A DNA stretch of 64,000 nucleotides, taken from positions 31,849,053 to 31,913,052 of the forward strand of contig CM060732.1 of NCBI GenBank assembly GCA_030704615.1, read 5' to 3'. Under the pieces are notes generated by a model that was not told where the DNA came from, searched no databases, and was given only the letters and a program-made list of their open reading frames with translations. This document shows positions 1 to 9,864 of the stretch, piece by piece (the first letter of the stretch is position 1; each line of letters opens with the position of its first letter). The position numbers and the translations under genes are program-made. This DNA comes from Takakia lepidozioides (Eukaryota; Streptophyta; Takakiopsida; Takakiales; Takakiaceae).

Positions 1-313
1 TGACTGATGCCCCTGCTGTCCCAGGCAGACCACTTTTTTGCCAGCGATTTTTCAGTTGGTGTGGGCACGTTGGTGTTCAAAAATAGGTGCTGGCGGAGGG
101 TTTCCTCGTAAGTTTCTGGCTCTTTTTTGCGGAGAAATGGTCTCAGTGCAGCCCAAGCTTTCCAGATGACGTTCCATAGGGACGATCCCACCATTTTGTG
201 CTTGAATCCTTGTGTGATCCAGCGAATGGAGGGGTGCCATTTAGAGGTCTTAAGGGGGCTTTCCATCATCAGATTTCCTACCACCAAAAACTTCCACCAG
301 CCTCCTTCTGGGC

Positions 314-571
314 CTAAGAATCTTGGCAGCCACTTCCCACTTTGAGGAGGGCTGTGATTTGGATCTCCGGGTCCAGAACCCCCAGTCCTCCTAGTTTTTT
401 TGGCTGGCAGATCTGTCTCCAGGAGACCTGTGGCTTGACCATTTGGCCTGCTTTGTTAGCTCCCCATACAAAATTTTGCAATAAAGCTTTGTATTCACAT
501 ATTTGCCTTTTGGAAGGGCGCCAGGATGCTGCGTAGAACCATAGGCTAGCTGAAAGAATCTGGTTGGCCAC
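314..571 (-). CDS. LINE RT C-terminal (thumb) segment
   Basis: Minus-strand 85-residue frame with SLWFYAASWRPSKRQICEY, LLQNFVWGANKAG and KKLGGLGVLDPEIQ. The spacing (tryptophan-rich stretch, then LGGLG) is the usual segment between the polymerase core and the C-terminal zinc-finger region of plant LINEs. A matching segment in the LINE at 5230-6622 (about 5940-5700) shows the same order, supporting a shared family. It is part of the dead element at 1-2530 and not an independent gene. Confidence 0.8.
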   Translation of the reverse strand: MANQILSASLWFYAASWRPSKRQICEYKALLQNFVWGANKAGQMVKPQVSWRQICQPKKLGGLGVLDPEIQITALLKVGSGCQDS

Positions 572-649
572 AAGTGCCGACCTGTGATTGAGAGGAACTT
601 AGAGCCCCAAAAAGTGAGGTTTCTTTTGATCTTGGATAGAATGGGTGCA

Positions 650-1524
650 AATCATTGCTCATCAGTGATATCAAGCCCATAGGTGTACCCTAGCAACGTT
701 GTTGTTTGGCTAGGTTGCAACCATGAGAGGCCCAAGGCCTGGCCCCAAGAGGGCACACATCCCAGAAGGGATTTTGATGTGTCTCCAACGAGGATGGCAC
801 AAGTTTTGTTCCAGTTGACCTTGAAACCAGAGGCTTCACAGAAGGCCTCCAAAGTTGTTGTCCAGGTTGGTTTGGCTTGCTTGAAGCATAAGGAAAGTGT
901 CCTCTACATACATGGATTCCCTGATGTAGGCAGGCTGGTTAGTTATGTAGTTAGTGATTCTAAGACCCAAAATCTGCCTGTCTGCTTGTAGCATGTATCC
1001 AAGCGTGTCGGCGGCAATAATGAAGAGGAAAGGAGCCAGGGGGCAGCCTTGACGGTCAGATCGATACAGGTTGAATGGCTTTGACACTGAACCGTTGATG
1101 ATTACCCTGCTGGTTGACCCATTCAACAAAATGCGCACCCATTGACAAAAGGAGGGAGGCAAACCAATCTTGGCCAAGGTGCCCATCAGGAAAGGCTATT
1201 CTACTCTGTCAAACGCTTTCTAGTCTAGAAGGATAGGGCAATGGCCTGTTGGGTTTGAAGGGCATACTGGGGAAGCTCTTGTGCAAGAAGAATGTTATCC
1301 ATGATGTATCTCCCCTTAATAAAGCCCGATTGGCTAGGTCTGATGATTGAAGGAAGAAGAGGCTGAAGACGTAGAGCCAAGCTTTTGGTTATAATCTTAT
1401 ATGCAACATTGAGGAGAGTTATGACACCTGCTGACAGCTTAAGCTTAATTCTACTCTTGTAGGTCTTGGAAGAATTGCAGATTTTGTTTTGCTTCCAGGT
1501 AGGTTTCGTAAGTTTCTTGATCAC
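650..1524 (-). pseudogene. LINE reverse transcriptase, frameshifted, catalytic motif altered
   Basis: Three frame-shifted pieces form a LINE RT. 1524-1225 carries ITLLNVAYKIITKSLALRL and SQSGFIKGRYIMDNILLAQE (RT blocks 1-2). 1186-836 carries GLPPSFCQWVRILLNGSTS and DRQGCPLAPFLFIIAADTL (blocks 3-4). 852-652 carries GFKVNWNKT (block after the active site). The active-site motif, normally YADD or FADD, reads YVED at about 920, replacing the first catalytic Asp with Glu. With the broken frames this makes the copy non-functional. It neighbours the endonuclease upstream and the RT thumb downstream (571-314). Confidence 0.88.
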
Positions 1525-1614
1525 AGCGAGGAGATTCCATTCTTCTCTGACAGACTGACAGGCACTTGATGAGTGCCCTTACCCTCTTTTTTCTAGTGGC
1601 TGCAATTTCTCTAC

Positions 1615-2526
1615 TCATCTGCTAACTGGCTGCCCCCACTGCTTTGAGCTTGGCCATGAACTTATCTGATGGGTTTTGGGAGACAGTCCCAGCATGAGAC
1701 CAGCTGTCCGCAAGCCTTGTGTGAACTCTGGGATCTGTAGCAGAGAGGCATTCATTTTGTAAAGACCCTTGCCCCTTGGGCGAGTGTTTGGAATATCCAA
1801 TGAAGCCTCGATGACGGCGTGATCAAAGCCGGGGTGGATGGGCTGTTGGGCAGCCTCGGCCCTCCGGGACCATTGGATACAGTCCAAGGAGGCGTAGAAT
1901 CTGTCCAATCTAGCCATCTGGAGATCCACGAGAGCTCTGTTGTTTGACCAAGTGAAGACTGGGCCAAAAGGGGGCATAGGCCCCCAGTTTGCCACTTCTA
2001 TTTCCACCAAATTGTGGTTGAGGGTGAGGGAGTGCCAGTGTTGTGTCTCTACCACGTCTGGGTTAAATTGTCCAATCCCCTGCCTGTTAGTAGGAGACTC
2101 AACCATATTGAAGTCCCCTGCCAACACCCAGAAATCTATGTCCTGTTTCAGTTCCATATTGGTATTTATGGATTCCCAGAGCTGCGCCCTCTCTACTGGC
2201 GAGTTTGGAGCATAAATATTAATTAACCCCAGCCGGCCTCCTTTGGCTGGAAGGTCTATGGCACAGTACTGAACTCTGCCTGGAACCCATGAGCCTTCCG
2301 AGACTATATATTGAAAGAGGGATGGGGAAACCAAGATGGCGGTGCCTCCTCTGGAACCTTTGGAAGCAACTAGGGTCAAATTGCTGACATCAAATTGATG
2401 CTTGTATGAAGATATTTCTAGGGGAATTTGGAAAGCCCGAACCAATTGCTTATACCAAGGTAAGTCCAGTGAGCCTAAGATAGTCTCTGTTCCCTCTTGT
2501 TCCCACAAGGCTAAGACAAACAACAA
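1615..2526 (-). CDS. LINE endonuclease domain (exo/endo/phosphatase fold), partial
   Basis: A 303-residue open frame on the minus strand. Visible motifs: GLINIYAP, LAGDFNMVE (Asp/Asn metal-binding block) and FTWSNNR followed by LDRFYAS, the order typical of LINE endonucleases, which nick target DNA to prime reverse transcription. The N-terminal catalytic Asn/Glu blocks (usually NxRG and QETK) are not readable in this frame; the start looks frameshifted, so the first Met is not a natural start. The tail (RGKGLYKMNASLLQ) leads into the EN-RT linker also seen in the second LINE at 6580-6620. Part of a dead element. Confidence 0.85.
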   Translation of the reverse strand: MLFVLALWEQEGTETILGSLDLPWYKQLVRAFQIPLEISSYKHQFDVSNLTLVASKGSRGGTAILVSPSLFQYIVSEGSWVPGRVQYCAIDLPAKGGRLGLINIYAPNSPVERAQLWESINTNMELKQDIDFWVLAGDFNMVESPTNRQGIGQFNPDVVETQHWHSLTLNHNLVEIEVANWGPMPPFGPVFTWSNNRALVDLQMARLDRFYASLDCIQWSRRAEAAQQPIHPGFDHAVIEASLDIPNTRPRGKGLYKMNASLLQIPEFTQGLRTAGLMLGLSPKTHQISSWPSSKQWGQPVSR

Positions 2527-3061
2527 CTCATTAGTACATCTTCTTCAGTGCCAAGGGTGTACATTTTTTCCTGTAGTTCGTGTGTCCATGGATGGGTAGA
2601 TGGTCAACTGGAAGCTGCAAAATCAGTGGCACAATTGATAAAATCAGACACTGCTAATCAAGGTACCTTGTTCAACACATTTCACCCTATTTTTCGGCCC
2701 CAAATTTTCATGTTGAATTCTGCAAGTTAGTTGGTTGAGTGGATCTTTGATAGATTGGAGTGACTTTGACATGATACTGCCAATGTGACAACTGGAAAGT
2801 ATCCAGAAACAGTAACAGAGACGAGGAAAAGCTGTGGGATGAATACTCTTCTGACCCCAGTAAGTGATGGGACAACCGAGGCAAAAAGGTGAATGCCTGT
2901 CAGATTACAAAGAGTAGCAGATGCAATTGCCCATAGGAATTAGTGTGATTAGTTGAGCTGGGTGCAATTGCACTCTCCCTTTCCTCTCTACTTCTGTTTG
3001 CTGTTCAAAGGTAGTATCCCTGCCCTGAGTTTACATTAAATCAGTCTGGTGAGCAACTGTT

Positions 3062-3364
3062 GTGCGAAGGGTGAAGCCCAACCACATCACGTTTGTTTGT
3101 GTTTGCAATGCGTGTGCAAGGCTGGGAGCTCTGGAAAAGGGGAAAGAGGTCCATGGTGACATCGTCAAAGCTGGATTTGTACCAGATGTCATTTTGAACC
3201 CTGCCCTGGTGGACATATATGCCAAATGTGGGTGCATTGAGGATGCCAAGGGAGTGACGTTCAACACTATGGCTGAACGAGAAGTGGTGTCATGGAACGC
3301 AATGCTTGTAGGGTGTGTAGAGCAAGAGCGCGGGATGGGGCTTTGGAGACCTGAAAGAAAATGA
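3062..3364 (+). pseudogene. PPR protein fragment (PLS type)
   Basis: A 100-residue frame with two to three pentatricopeptide repeats: KPNHITFVCVCNACARLGAL, then GKEVHGDIVKAGFVPDVI, LVDIYAKCGCIEDAKGV and REVVSWNAMLVGCVEQE. This is the pattern of plant organelle RNA-editing PPR proteins of the PLS/DYW type. It is far too short for such proteins (usually 400-900 residues). There is an extra residue in DAKGVTFNTM and the frame ends at a stop soon after WNAML, with no further repeats, E or DYW domain downstream. I read it as a broken fragment of a once larger, probably intron-less PPR gene. Flanks from 2530 to 4450 show no other recognisable coding sequence. Confidence 0.75.
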
Positions 3365-4560
3365 TGGGGGAAGGGGTGAAGGTCGACGATGAGCAAGACA
3401 GGAATGAGCAAATCAAAGTGGCAGTAGGATGGACGACAGCTTGGGTGGTTGTGACAATGCAGTTGGGCAGTCTCGCGCCTAAAGAGTCACAGTACTTGTA
3501 ACCAACAGTGAGCGTCTACAGAGTGCTAGATCCCTTCATTTATATATATGCCATGGTGTTTTGAAATGTGGGAAGTTGGATGTAGTCTGATGGGAGGACT
3601 AAAATTGGTTCGCTTGAAAGTCTAGGCAAGTCACTGGATCAATTCACGGAACACCAACATGAACTTGGGCTTTGTCACGCCTGTTCTCATTTCAGGTTGA
3701 TCGAAGCTTGCGGCGAATGGAGCCATCAGTCGTGGCATCATTTCCATGCATAAAGTACAACCATTCAGTCTTTGCTTCGAATGAAGACGCACAATAAACA
3801 TCACGACCTCCGTTGTTCCTCTTTCTCTCATCCCTCCTCCATAGCTATGTGATATTAGAATAGCGTTCATGTAATCCCTGGTGGTTATATTGGGAGCCAA
3901 TGCCCCTTATGGGAAACATTTTCTCCGATCAGCCAGCAGTTGTGTTTGTTGTGCTGCTAAGTACTTAAGTTCTCAAATGTACAGGGTAACTCGGGGTTTC
4001 CTTATTGATAAAAGCTTTGTGATACTTGAGAGAATCTGTGTAAATGCCATAAGAATGGGCAGTCAGACAGTTTGGGGCAGGAGAAGTGAGCTCTCATCCA
4101 ACAATACTGACATTTGCTGGTGTTAGCTGCAGTTCAGTAAAGAATTTCATGCTACTGTTCCCAACCTGCAATTTTCCATTTTGCACACATCGAGTTTGTG
4201 TAATGGTGCTTAGACATACTCTTAGCAATGTTAGTTTGTTTCACATATGTCAATGTTGTTGTTGCTATATTGCCTGAAAGCTTGCTCATGTATCTTCTGT
4301 CGTTTTCATGCTGGATGGCAGTTGAAGGTGGGTGACCAAGTCTGGCCAGTGTATGCATCTTCTGCTCAGGCATTTGGAAGTCTACTTAAACTTTGCAGCT
4401 TTGTGCATTTTTGTAGCAGCACCGGATTAGATTATGGAACGGATCTCTGAACATTAAGTCACGTTGTATTTGAATCGATGTTCCAATTTCAAATGTGCTT
4501 TCATGTTTCAATGGTGTTTTTGTATGCTTTCAATGGTGCTTTCGTATTTCAATGCTACGG
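3365..4560. other. Intergenic, no recognisable gene
   Basis: No open frame here has a recognisable motif. Short frames on both strands look like chance or shadows. Nothing repeat-like stands out until the CACGTG cluster. Confidence 0.5.
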
Positions 4561-4569
4561 TCATGTACA

Positions 4570-5000
4570 CGACTACCTCCCATCCACAGAGCCTCCGCCA
4601 CGTGCCACTTTCACCCCTTGTGTTCGCCCATACTCCTGCCACGTGCAGTATCCAGAGTGCGCCATGGAAGTCATATGTTCCAATCATAACGACCACCCCA
4701 CCCCCATCCTGCATAATTTGACTCCACGTGTGAACTTGGGATTAAACGTCCGAAGTCATATATGCCAGTCACGAAATACCCTCCCGCTCCATATTGTCAT
4801 GCCAAGTGTCATGTCCAGTCTAATCCACGTGTTGTCCTGGGGTTAATCTGCGGAAGTCACCCTATCATGCCACGTGTCGTTCTCGGTATTCTCCACGTGT
4901 TGTCCTGGGGTTAATCCACGGAAGTCATATATGCCAGTTGCGAAGACCCTGTCGCCTTCCCTTTGACGTGACACGTGGCATATCCCTTCCGTTCCATGTG
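4570..5000. promoter_or_regulatory. Cluster of seven G-boxes (CACGTG) in degenerate tandem repeats
   Basis: CACGTG occurs at 4599, 4640, 4725, 4826, 4871, 4894 and 4972 (start positions). The last is in a CACGTGGC context, the ABRE/G-box core bound by plant bZIP and bHLH factors. Several copies lie in a larger degenerate repeat: CCACGTGTTGTCCTGGGG twice (near 4825 and 4893), and GAAGTCATATATGCCAG twice (near 4753 and 4921). The nearest right-hand feature is a LINE fragment, so no obvious target gene is adjacent. Regulatory function is inference; the repeat could simply be a minisatellite containing the palindrome. Confidence 0.6.
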
Positions 5001-5333
5001 AAGCTGACATGGATTCGCAGTCATTTACTACGGTCTTATCAATGACTATGATTAGGCGTCCCTGTTGCCACGTCAACAGTGAGCTCCACGACTGGCAGAT
5101 ACGACCCTATGGCGCTTACGACTCATTTGTCACAACTGACTGGGTTTATCTGACTGGGCAGTCATGCAGTCATGAAAGGCTGATACGATTGAAAAATAGC
5201 AGACGTAAAAACCGGGATCTGTTGTAGTGTTGGCTACGGTTGCCAGCCATTGAGGTGGGATTGCTTGCACCAAGTCGTTATATCCTTTAACCGCCTTTGC
5301 CCTCCCCACCGTATCTGCTATTGAATCTAGGGA

Positions 5334-5702
5334 TCAGATATTGTTCTCCTTCCAAATGTTATAGATCTGGCTGCTGCCTTGGTTGTCCCACGAGGACCAG
5401 CGCTTTGCTTGGTTTCGTTGAGTTGGATCAGGGTTGCTGGTATTCAAGAATAGGTGCTGTCTGAGAGTTTCGTAGTAGGTATCTAGCCGAGATTTATGGA
5501 GGAATTTCCTCAGTTTACCCCAGGCCTGCCATATGTTTACCCACAGAGAGGAACCAATTGTTTTGAGAATATTGAACCCTTGGGCAATCCAGCGTAGTGA
5601 GGGTTGCCAGGAGACAACTTTCAAAGATGAAGAGCTGACAACGTGTTCATAGACAAGGAACTTCCACCACCCCCCTCTGGCCCAAGGAATTTGGGGATCC
5701 AT
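5334..5702 (-). CDS. LINE C-terminal domain fragment
   Basis: 122-residue frame opening with MDPQIPWARGGWWKFLVYEH and containing LRWIAQGFNILKTIGSSLW, ETLRQHLFLNTSNPDPTQ and AKRWSSWDNQGSSQIYNIW. The same blocks occur, frame-shifted, at positions 1-300, so this is the C-terminal region of a shared LINE family. In-frame continuation left of 5334 (to about 5230) is readable after a stop. Confidence 0.75.
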   Translation of the reverse strand: MDPQIPWARGGWWKFLVYEHVVSSSSLKVVSWQPSLRWIAQGFNILKTIGSSLWVNIWQAWGKLRKFLHKSRLDTYYETLRQHLFLNTSNPDPTQRNQAKRWSSWDNQGSSQIYNIWKENNI

Positions 5703-6054
5703 TTCCCGAGGAGGGTTGTAATCTAGGTTTTAGGGTCTAGTACTAGTCCGAGGCCCCCTTATTCCTTGGGAAGGCAGATCTGCGACCAAGCCACTTGTGG
5801 TCTCTTATTTTGCGATGAGCTCTCTGCCCCCTATATAAAGTTCCTAAGTAAACGCCCGACTTCCTGGATTTGTTTGGAGTTGGGCATCCAAGATGCAGCA
5901 TAGTACCAAATACCTACCGATAGCACCTGGTTGGCTACAAGGACTCTCCCTGTGATAGATAGGTGTTTGGAACCCCATAAGCTTAGTTTTCTTTTGAGTT
6001 AAGCTAGTGTACTAGGTGCGAATTTCTGGAGGGGGTGTGAGTCAAACATGCTAT

Positions 6055-6579
6055 CTATGATGGGGAAGAATTCAAAGTGTTAAGGTCACTGCAAAAGAGG
6101 AGCTCGAAGTGTTTCCTAGACATCTTTGCCATGGGTTTGGGAATGGTTGCTGTGAGACCTGAAGATTGATCACACAGTTCTAATATGGATTGGGAAGCTC
6201 TCCTTAGCCTTGTCTTCGCAAAGAAGTATTTTGTCATCTTCTCGCCTTTCGTTGACCAATTAACCGCCGCTTGGAGTTTCCATTTCCGCTCCTGGATTTT
6301 ATAGTGTATGTCTAGGTTGCATCTGGCTTCCACATAGGTACGGTAAGTTTGTTCATCACAAAGGGTGGATTCCAATATGGATTGGCAAACCCTTAGACAT
6401 TTTGTCAATGTAGCCACTTCCCCTTTTCTAATGATTGCCAATGATTGGCTCATTTTTTGGCTTTCTACATTTACTGCCCTCAGTTTGGTCATCAATCTGT
6501 CCGTCGGGTTTTGATTGTCATCCCCCGCTTGAGCCCAGGCTTGCAGCAGCCCCTGTTTGTATGAAGGTAATTTCAGCAA
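6055..6579 (-). CDS. LINE EN-RT linker ORF
   Basis: 174-residue frame. KLPSYKQGLLQAWAQAG and NPTDRLMTKLRAVN open it, followed by a charged helical stretch, YRTYVEARCNLDIHYKIQER and KGEKMTKYFFAKTRLRRASQ. This is the conserved region just before the RT domain in plant LINEs (WxxxGexnTKfFh-like block). It ends shortly before the internal deletion. It is a relic, not a host gene. Confidence 0.8.
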   Translation of the reverse strand: MLKLPSYKQGLLQAWAQAGDDNQNPTDRLMTKLRAVNVESQKMSQSLAIIRKGEVATLTKCLRVCQSILESTLCDEQTYRTYVEARCNLDIHYKIQERKWKLQAAVNWSTKGEKMTKYFFAKTRLRRASQSILELCDQSSGLTATIPKPMAKMSRKHFELLFCSDLNTLNSSPS

Positions 6580-6659
6580 GAGATTGTTGATCTTGTAGAG
6601 GCCTCGGCCTCTTTTAAATTTGAGAAAAAAAAGAAAACTTGAGAGAAGATAATACCAGA

Positions 6660-7080
6660 GTTGGACCGATATACTTAGTTGAACCTAGGTATGGTATACA
6701 AGTAGGAGTATGTGTATTGAAAAACATACCAGTCGAATATGAATGAACCAATGTACTCAGGTAATGCACATGTACCAGGGTAGTAGGTCTTTAGGGTTTC
6801 ACCCCACATACCAAACCATCTAGATAAGTGCCGGCGTAGCATGGTCCCCATCCCAATATTGCGGCCAGTTCATGGCGGATGGAACTAGGTAAGTATATGT
6901 TAGTGTAACTAGTTATAATTTGTACTCATACCAGATTCATGCTCGTATACCTCTATAGATACCTATACCAGCCCGGTATGAAAGAAAGGTGGGACCCTTC
7001 ATACTTCATACCAGGACCCCGTCTGGTACCAAAATGTGGACATACCAGTCCAACACTGGTTAATACCATGCACAACTAGG
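6660..7080. repeat. Degenerate repeats of ATACCAG / CATACCAG
   Basis: ATACCAG-type words (and reverse complements such as CTGGTATG and CCGGTATG) recur near 6650, 6728, 6930, 6970, 7007, 7025 and 7045, often as partial palindromes such as ACCAGCCCGGTATG. A similar patch is at 45180-45370. The origin is unknown; it is probably part of a non-coding mobile element. Confidence 0.45.
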
Positions 7081-7280
7081 TAGTAGGATTTGAACCCGAT
7101 ATCACCAGGATGGCACTCACAGGTCTGCTACTACAGGTAATTTTTAGAAAAAACGAAAAGAAAACTAGAAGAGTAGCCGAACACACATCTCCCAAATCCC
7201 ATATGGATTTTGAGCAGAGGCAACATGGCTATAGAGGAGATGGTTCTGGGTTCAAATCCACATTCGTATTTTTGTCACAC
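7080..7280. repeat. Two possible tRNA-derived SINE heads
   Basis: Near 7085 the minus strand has a Pol III B-box (GGGTTCAAATCC). Near 7245 the plus strand has GGGTTCAAATCC, preceded by a weak A-box-like stretch. Neither folds as a complete tRNA, so I call them SINE-like. Confidence 0.4.
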
Positions 7281-7399
7281 AGATGAAATTAGACTATGGC
7301 GCCCATGTGGTTGATTAATACTGGATCTACAATTGATTGATTATAGAATGCAACCACCAATCAGGAAGGGTAGAAATAAATGCGCGCTTGAGGACAAGT

Positions 7400-8945
7400 A
7401 ACATAACACCATACTAGGGTAGCCTCTGCCCTTGGCCCAAGTATGCAGTGTCATCTAAGTCCAAGTGCAATCTTAAGTGTCCAATGTCATCTAAGTCTAA
7501 TCATTTTTTTTCCACAAAGCCTACGACCAGATTTGAACCGGAGACCTTTTCCTTGATATATCTCATGTCAGAGGCTCAACCATTGTCCCAAGGAGAGCCC
7601 ACTTTGCTCGTACCCGAATTTCCAGCGACCCAAAGTACTTGAAATTCCACATCTCCCACACCGCAAGTCCAAAAATCATGAGACCAAGTCGGTGCACCCC
7701 TCCTCATCGAGGGCTTTCCAACCGTATCAAGCACTGAGGGTGGGCCCCGCAGGTTGGGACATCTCAAATCTACAAAACAAAACAAAACAAAACAAAACAA
7801 ACGTCTCGATTCATATTTTGACTAGGGTAGCCTATGCTGTTGGCCCAAGTGTCAAGTGTAATCTAAGCCCTGCAAGTGCATCTCCTATGTCGAGGCCCAA
7901 GTGCGACCTCTAGGGTAGCCTCTGCCATTGGCCCAAGGGTCCAATGTCATCTACGTCCAAATGCATTTTTTTTCCACAGAGCCTATGACCAAATTTGAAC
8001 CGGAGACCTTTCCCTTGCTATCTCTCATGTCGAGGCTCCAACCATTGTCCCAGGAATTCCCACTTCGCTATTTTTCGCGAATTTCAGCGACCAAAAGTAC
8101 TTGAAATTCCACATCTCCCACACCGCAGGTCCAAAAATCATGAGACCAAGCCCATGCACCCCTCCTCGTCGAGGGCTTTCCAATGGTACCAAGCACCAGG
8201 GCTGGGGCCTCGCGGTTGGGGACATCTCAAATCTACAAAACAAAACAAAACAAACGTCTCGCTTCATATATTGACTAGGGTAGCCTGTGCCGTTGGCCCA
8301 AGTGTCAAATGTCATCTAAGTCCAAATCCAATTTTTTTTCCACAGAGCCTACGACGAGATTTGAACCGGAGACCTTTCCCTTGATATCCCTCATTTCGAG
8401 GCTCCAACCATTGTCCCAGGAATTCCCACTTTGCTATTTTTCGCGAATATCCAGCGACCCAAAATACTTGTAATTCCACATCTCCCACACTGCAAGTCCA
8501 AAAATCATGAGACCAAGCCAGTGCACCCCTCCTCCGGCTTTCCAATGGTACCAAGCACCAGGGCTGGGGCCTCGCGGTTGGGGACATCTCAAACCTACAA
8601 AACAAAACATAACATAACAAAGCAAACGTCTCGATTCATATATTGACTAGGGTAGCCTATGCCGTTGGCTCAAGTGTCCAATGTCATCTAAGTCATCTCA
8701 GTCTAATCATTTTAAACAAAACCTACGACCTGATTTGAACCGGAGACCTTTTCCTTGATATCTCTCATGTCGAGGCTCCGATCATTGTCCCAAGAAAGCC
8801 CACTTTGCTATTTTTTGTGAATTTCTAGAGACCAAAACTACTTGAAATCCAACATCGCCCACACCGCAGGTCCAAAAATCACAGTCGGTGCAGCCAGGGC
8901 TTTCCAACGGTACCAAGCACTCAGGGTGGGGCCCGCAGCTTGGGA
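7400..8945 (-). repeat. Four-unit tandem array of tRNA-derived SINE-like units
   Basis: Four copies of a roughly 370-455-bp unit. On the minus strand each has an A-box-like TGGGACAATGGTTGGAG (about 7578, 8039, 8405 and 8779) and, about 35 nt on, a B-box GGTTCAAATC (about 7530, 7991, 8358 and 8732). The next copies have a body ending in a (TTTTG)n tail, seen on the plus strand as CAAAACAAAACAAAA at about 7775, 8236 and 8600. That is the layout of a tRNA-derived SINE. Spacer sequence between tail and next head is also repeated, so the whole composite unit was amplified in tandem. ORFs here are shadows. Confidence 0.75.
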
Positions 8946-9341
8946 CATATTTTTTAATTTTAATTTTAATTTTATTTATTTTTAATTTTTAATTTTTAAG
9001 GAAAGGGACAAAAGCCCTGTTCATCAAATTAAATAAGAAGGAGTTACACAGGGGTGGAAAAAATAACCACCGGGGGGGGGGGGGGTGCGTGAGGCTTACT
9101 GAGAGGGAACTTCCCCGGAACCAAAGCAAACATGCTAAGGGAAAGGAGCAAGGAAACCCAAAGAGATGACTTTGAGAAGGATGGGTCGAGAGAGTGGTGT
9201 GGGGGGCCGAGAGAGATGTGGTAGGGATGGGGGGGATTAGAAGCAGGATTCACTGAAGAGAAGTAGACAATGTCAGGAAAAAGCAATGAGCTAAGTCTTG
9301 AAAAAGACTTGAAACCAGAAGGGGATGCCTGGGGACGATGG
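8945..9341 (-). mobile_element. 3' end of the LINE interrupted by the gypsy element
   Basis: Minus-strand non-coding sequence ending in an A/T-rich tail (plus strand TTTTAATTTTAATTTT around 8950-9000) just after GGGACAAAAGCCC, a motif seen at other LINE ends in the window. The right edge is the four-base duplication AAGT at 9342-9345, repeated at 21137-21140, where LINE coding sequence resumes. I therefore join it with 21141-22150 as one LINE split by insertion. Confidence 0.7.
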
Positions 9342-9345
9342 AAGT

Positions 9346-9862
9346 TGTCGTGCGCATACATATCGCTACACAACTACATCGCTGTCCAAAACCACACAAC
9401 ACATGTGCACGCCACACACTAGTATATCACTAGTCCACCACTAGTCCAGCCACTAGTCCAACCACTAGGCTACAACTAGTCAGTCACTAGGCTGCCACTA
9501 TGCTGCCCACTATGGCAGTCACTAGTCCACACAATAGATAAAGAAGAAGAATACAAGCACAAGCTCATGCGAGCTCACAAAGCTGAAGCATAAACTCATG
9601 CATATATAACCTCATCACTCAAATACAAGTCAAGCCAAGTGCACCCCACGCGATGGGGAATCCACACTACGGCGCCATAGCTAGGCGCGGTGAGGCTCAA
9701 CTCGAGAAAGATGAGCCTCCCGCGCTTGCTGTGAAGATAACCACTCCAAGGCCTAAATCTGCCTTGACCCCTGGATTGACACTTGGGCCAATCCCAAATG
9801 TCAATATGTAAAAGCTAGCTATTTCCTAGCTAGTTTCACACTAGTGGTACAATAACTTGACA
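9346..9862 (-). repeat. 3' LTR of the gypsy element
   Basis: 517-bp segment starting TGTCGTGCGC and ending AACTTGACA on the plus strand, with AAGT outside. Its right part (9537-9862) matches 20811-21136 at the other end. Its left part (9346-9535), rich in ACTAGT, is repeated at 9865-10054 but absent from the 5' end, so the LTR pair is asymmetric. Confidence 0.75.
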
Positions 9863-9864
9863 GC

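Larger units (their letters stand above)
1..2530 (-). mobile_element. LINE (non-LTR retrotransposon), minus strand, 3' end cut by window edge
   Basis: Degenerate non-LTR element read right to left: apurinic-type endonuclease (about 2526-1615), reverse transcriptase (about 1524-650), then RT thumb and a C-terminal region (about 571-1). The C-terminal part near 1-300 matches, segment by segment, the C-terminal part of the LINE at 5230-6622 (shared motif ETLRQHLFLNT), so both belong to one family. Frames change several times, for example between 1225 and 1186, so the copy is dead. Its 5' limit is uncertain: reading frames decay to the right of about 2530. The 3' end lies left of the window. Confidence 0.88.
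5230..6622 (-). mobile_element. LINE remnant with RT core deleted, minus strand
   Basis: From right to left: the endonuclease tail and EN-RT linker (6622-6055; RGRGLYKINN, then a long helical linker), then directly an RT thumb segment (about 6050-5705; HLSITGRVLVANQVL, YYAASWMPNSKQI) and the C-terminal domain (5702 to about 5230; SLRWIAQGFN, ETLRQHLFLNT). The polymerase palm, about 400 residues in relatives, is missing at a junction near 6050. The 5' end stops abruptly near 6622 inside the endonuclease C-terminus. Same family as the LINE at 1-2530. Confidence 0.85.

Noticed and set aside
7530-7590. A genuine tRNA gene (A- and B-boxes present)
   Set aside because: No acceptor stem or anticodon arm pairing visible; the boxes recur inside tandem SINE units.
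7576-8646. Several 60-130-codon frames on both strands, some nearly identical to each other
   Set aside because: They repeat with the SINE-like array and are shadows of non-coding repeats.
7400-8945. CRISPR-like array
   Set aside because: Repeat units are hundreds of bases long with Pol III boxes and tails, in plant DNA; no short repeat/unique spacer pattern.
9044-9373. 109-codon minus-strand frame left of the gypsy element
   Set aside because: It crosses the insertion point at 9346 and is Pro/Ser-rich by composition; better explained as LINE 3' UTR.
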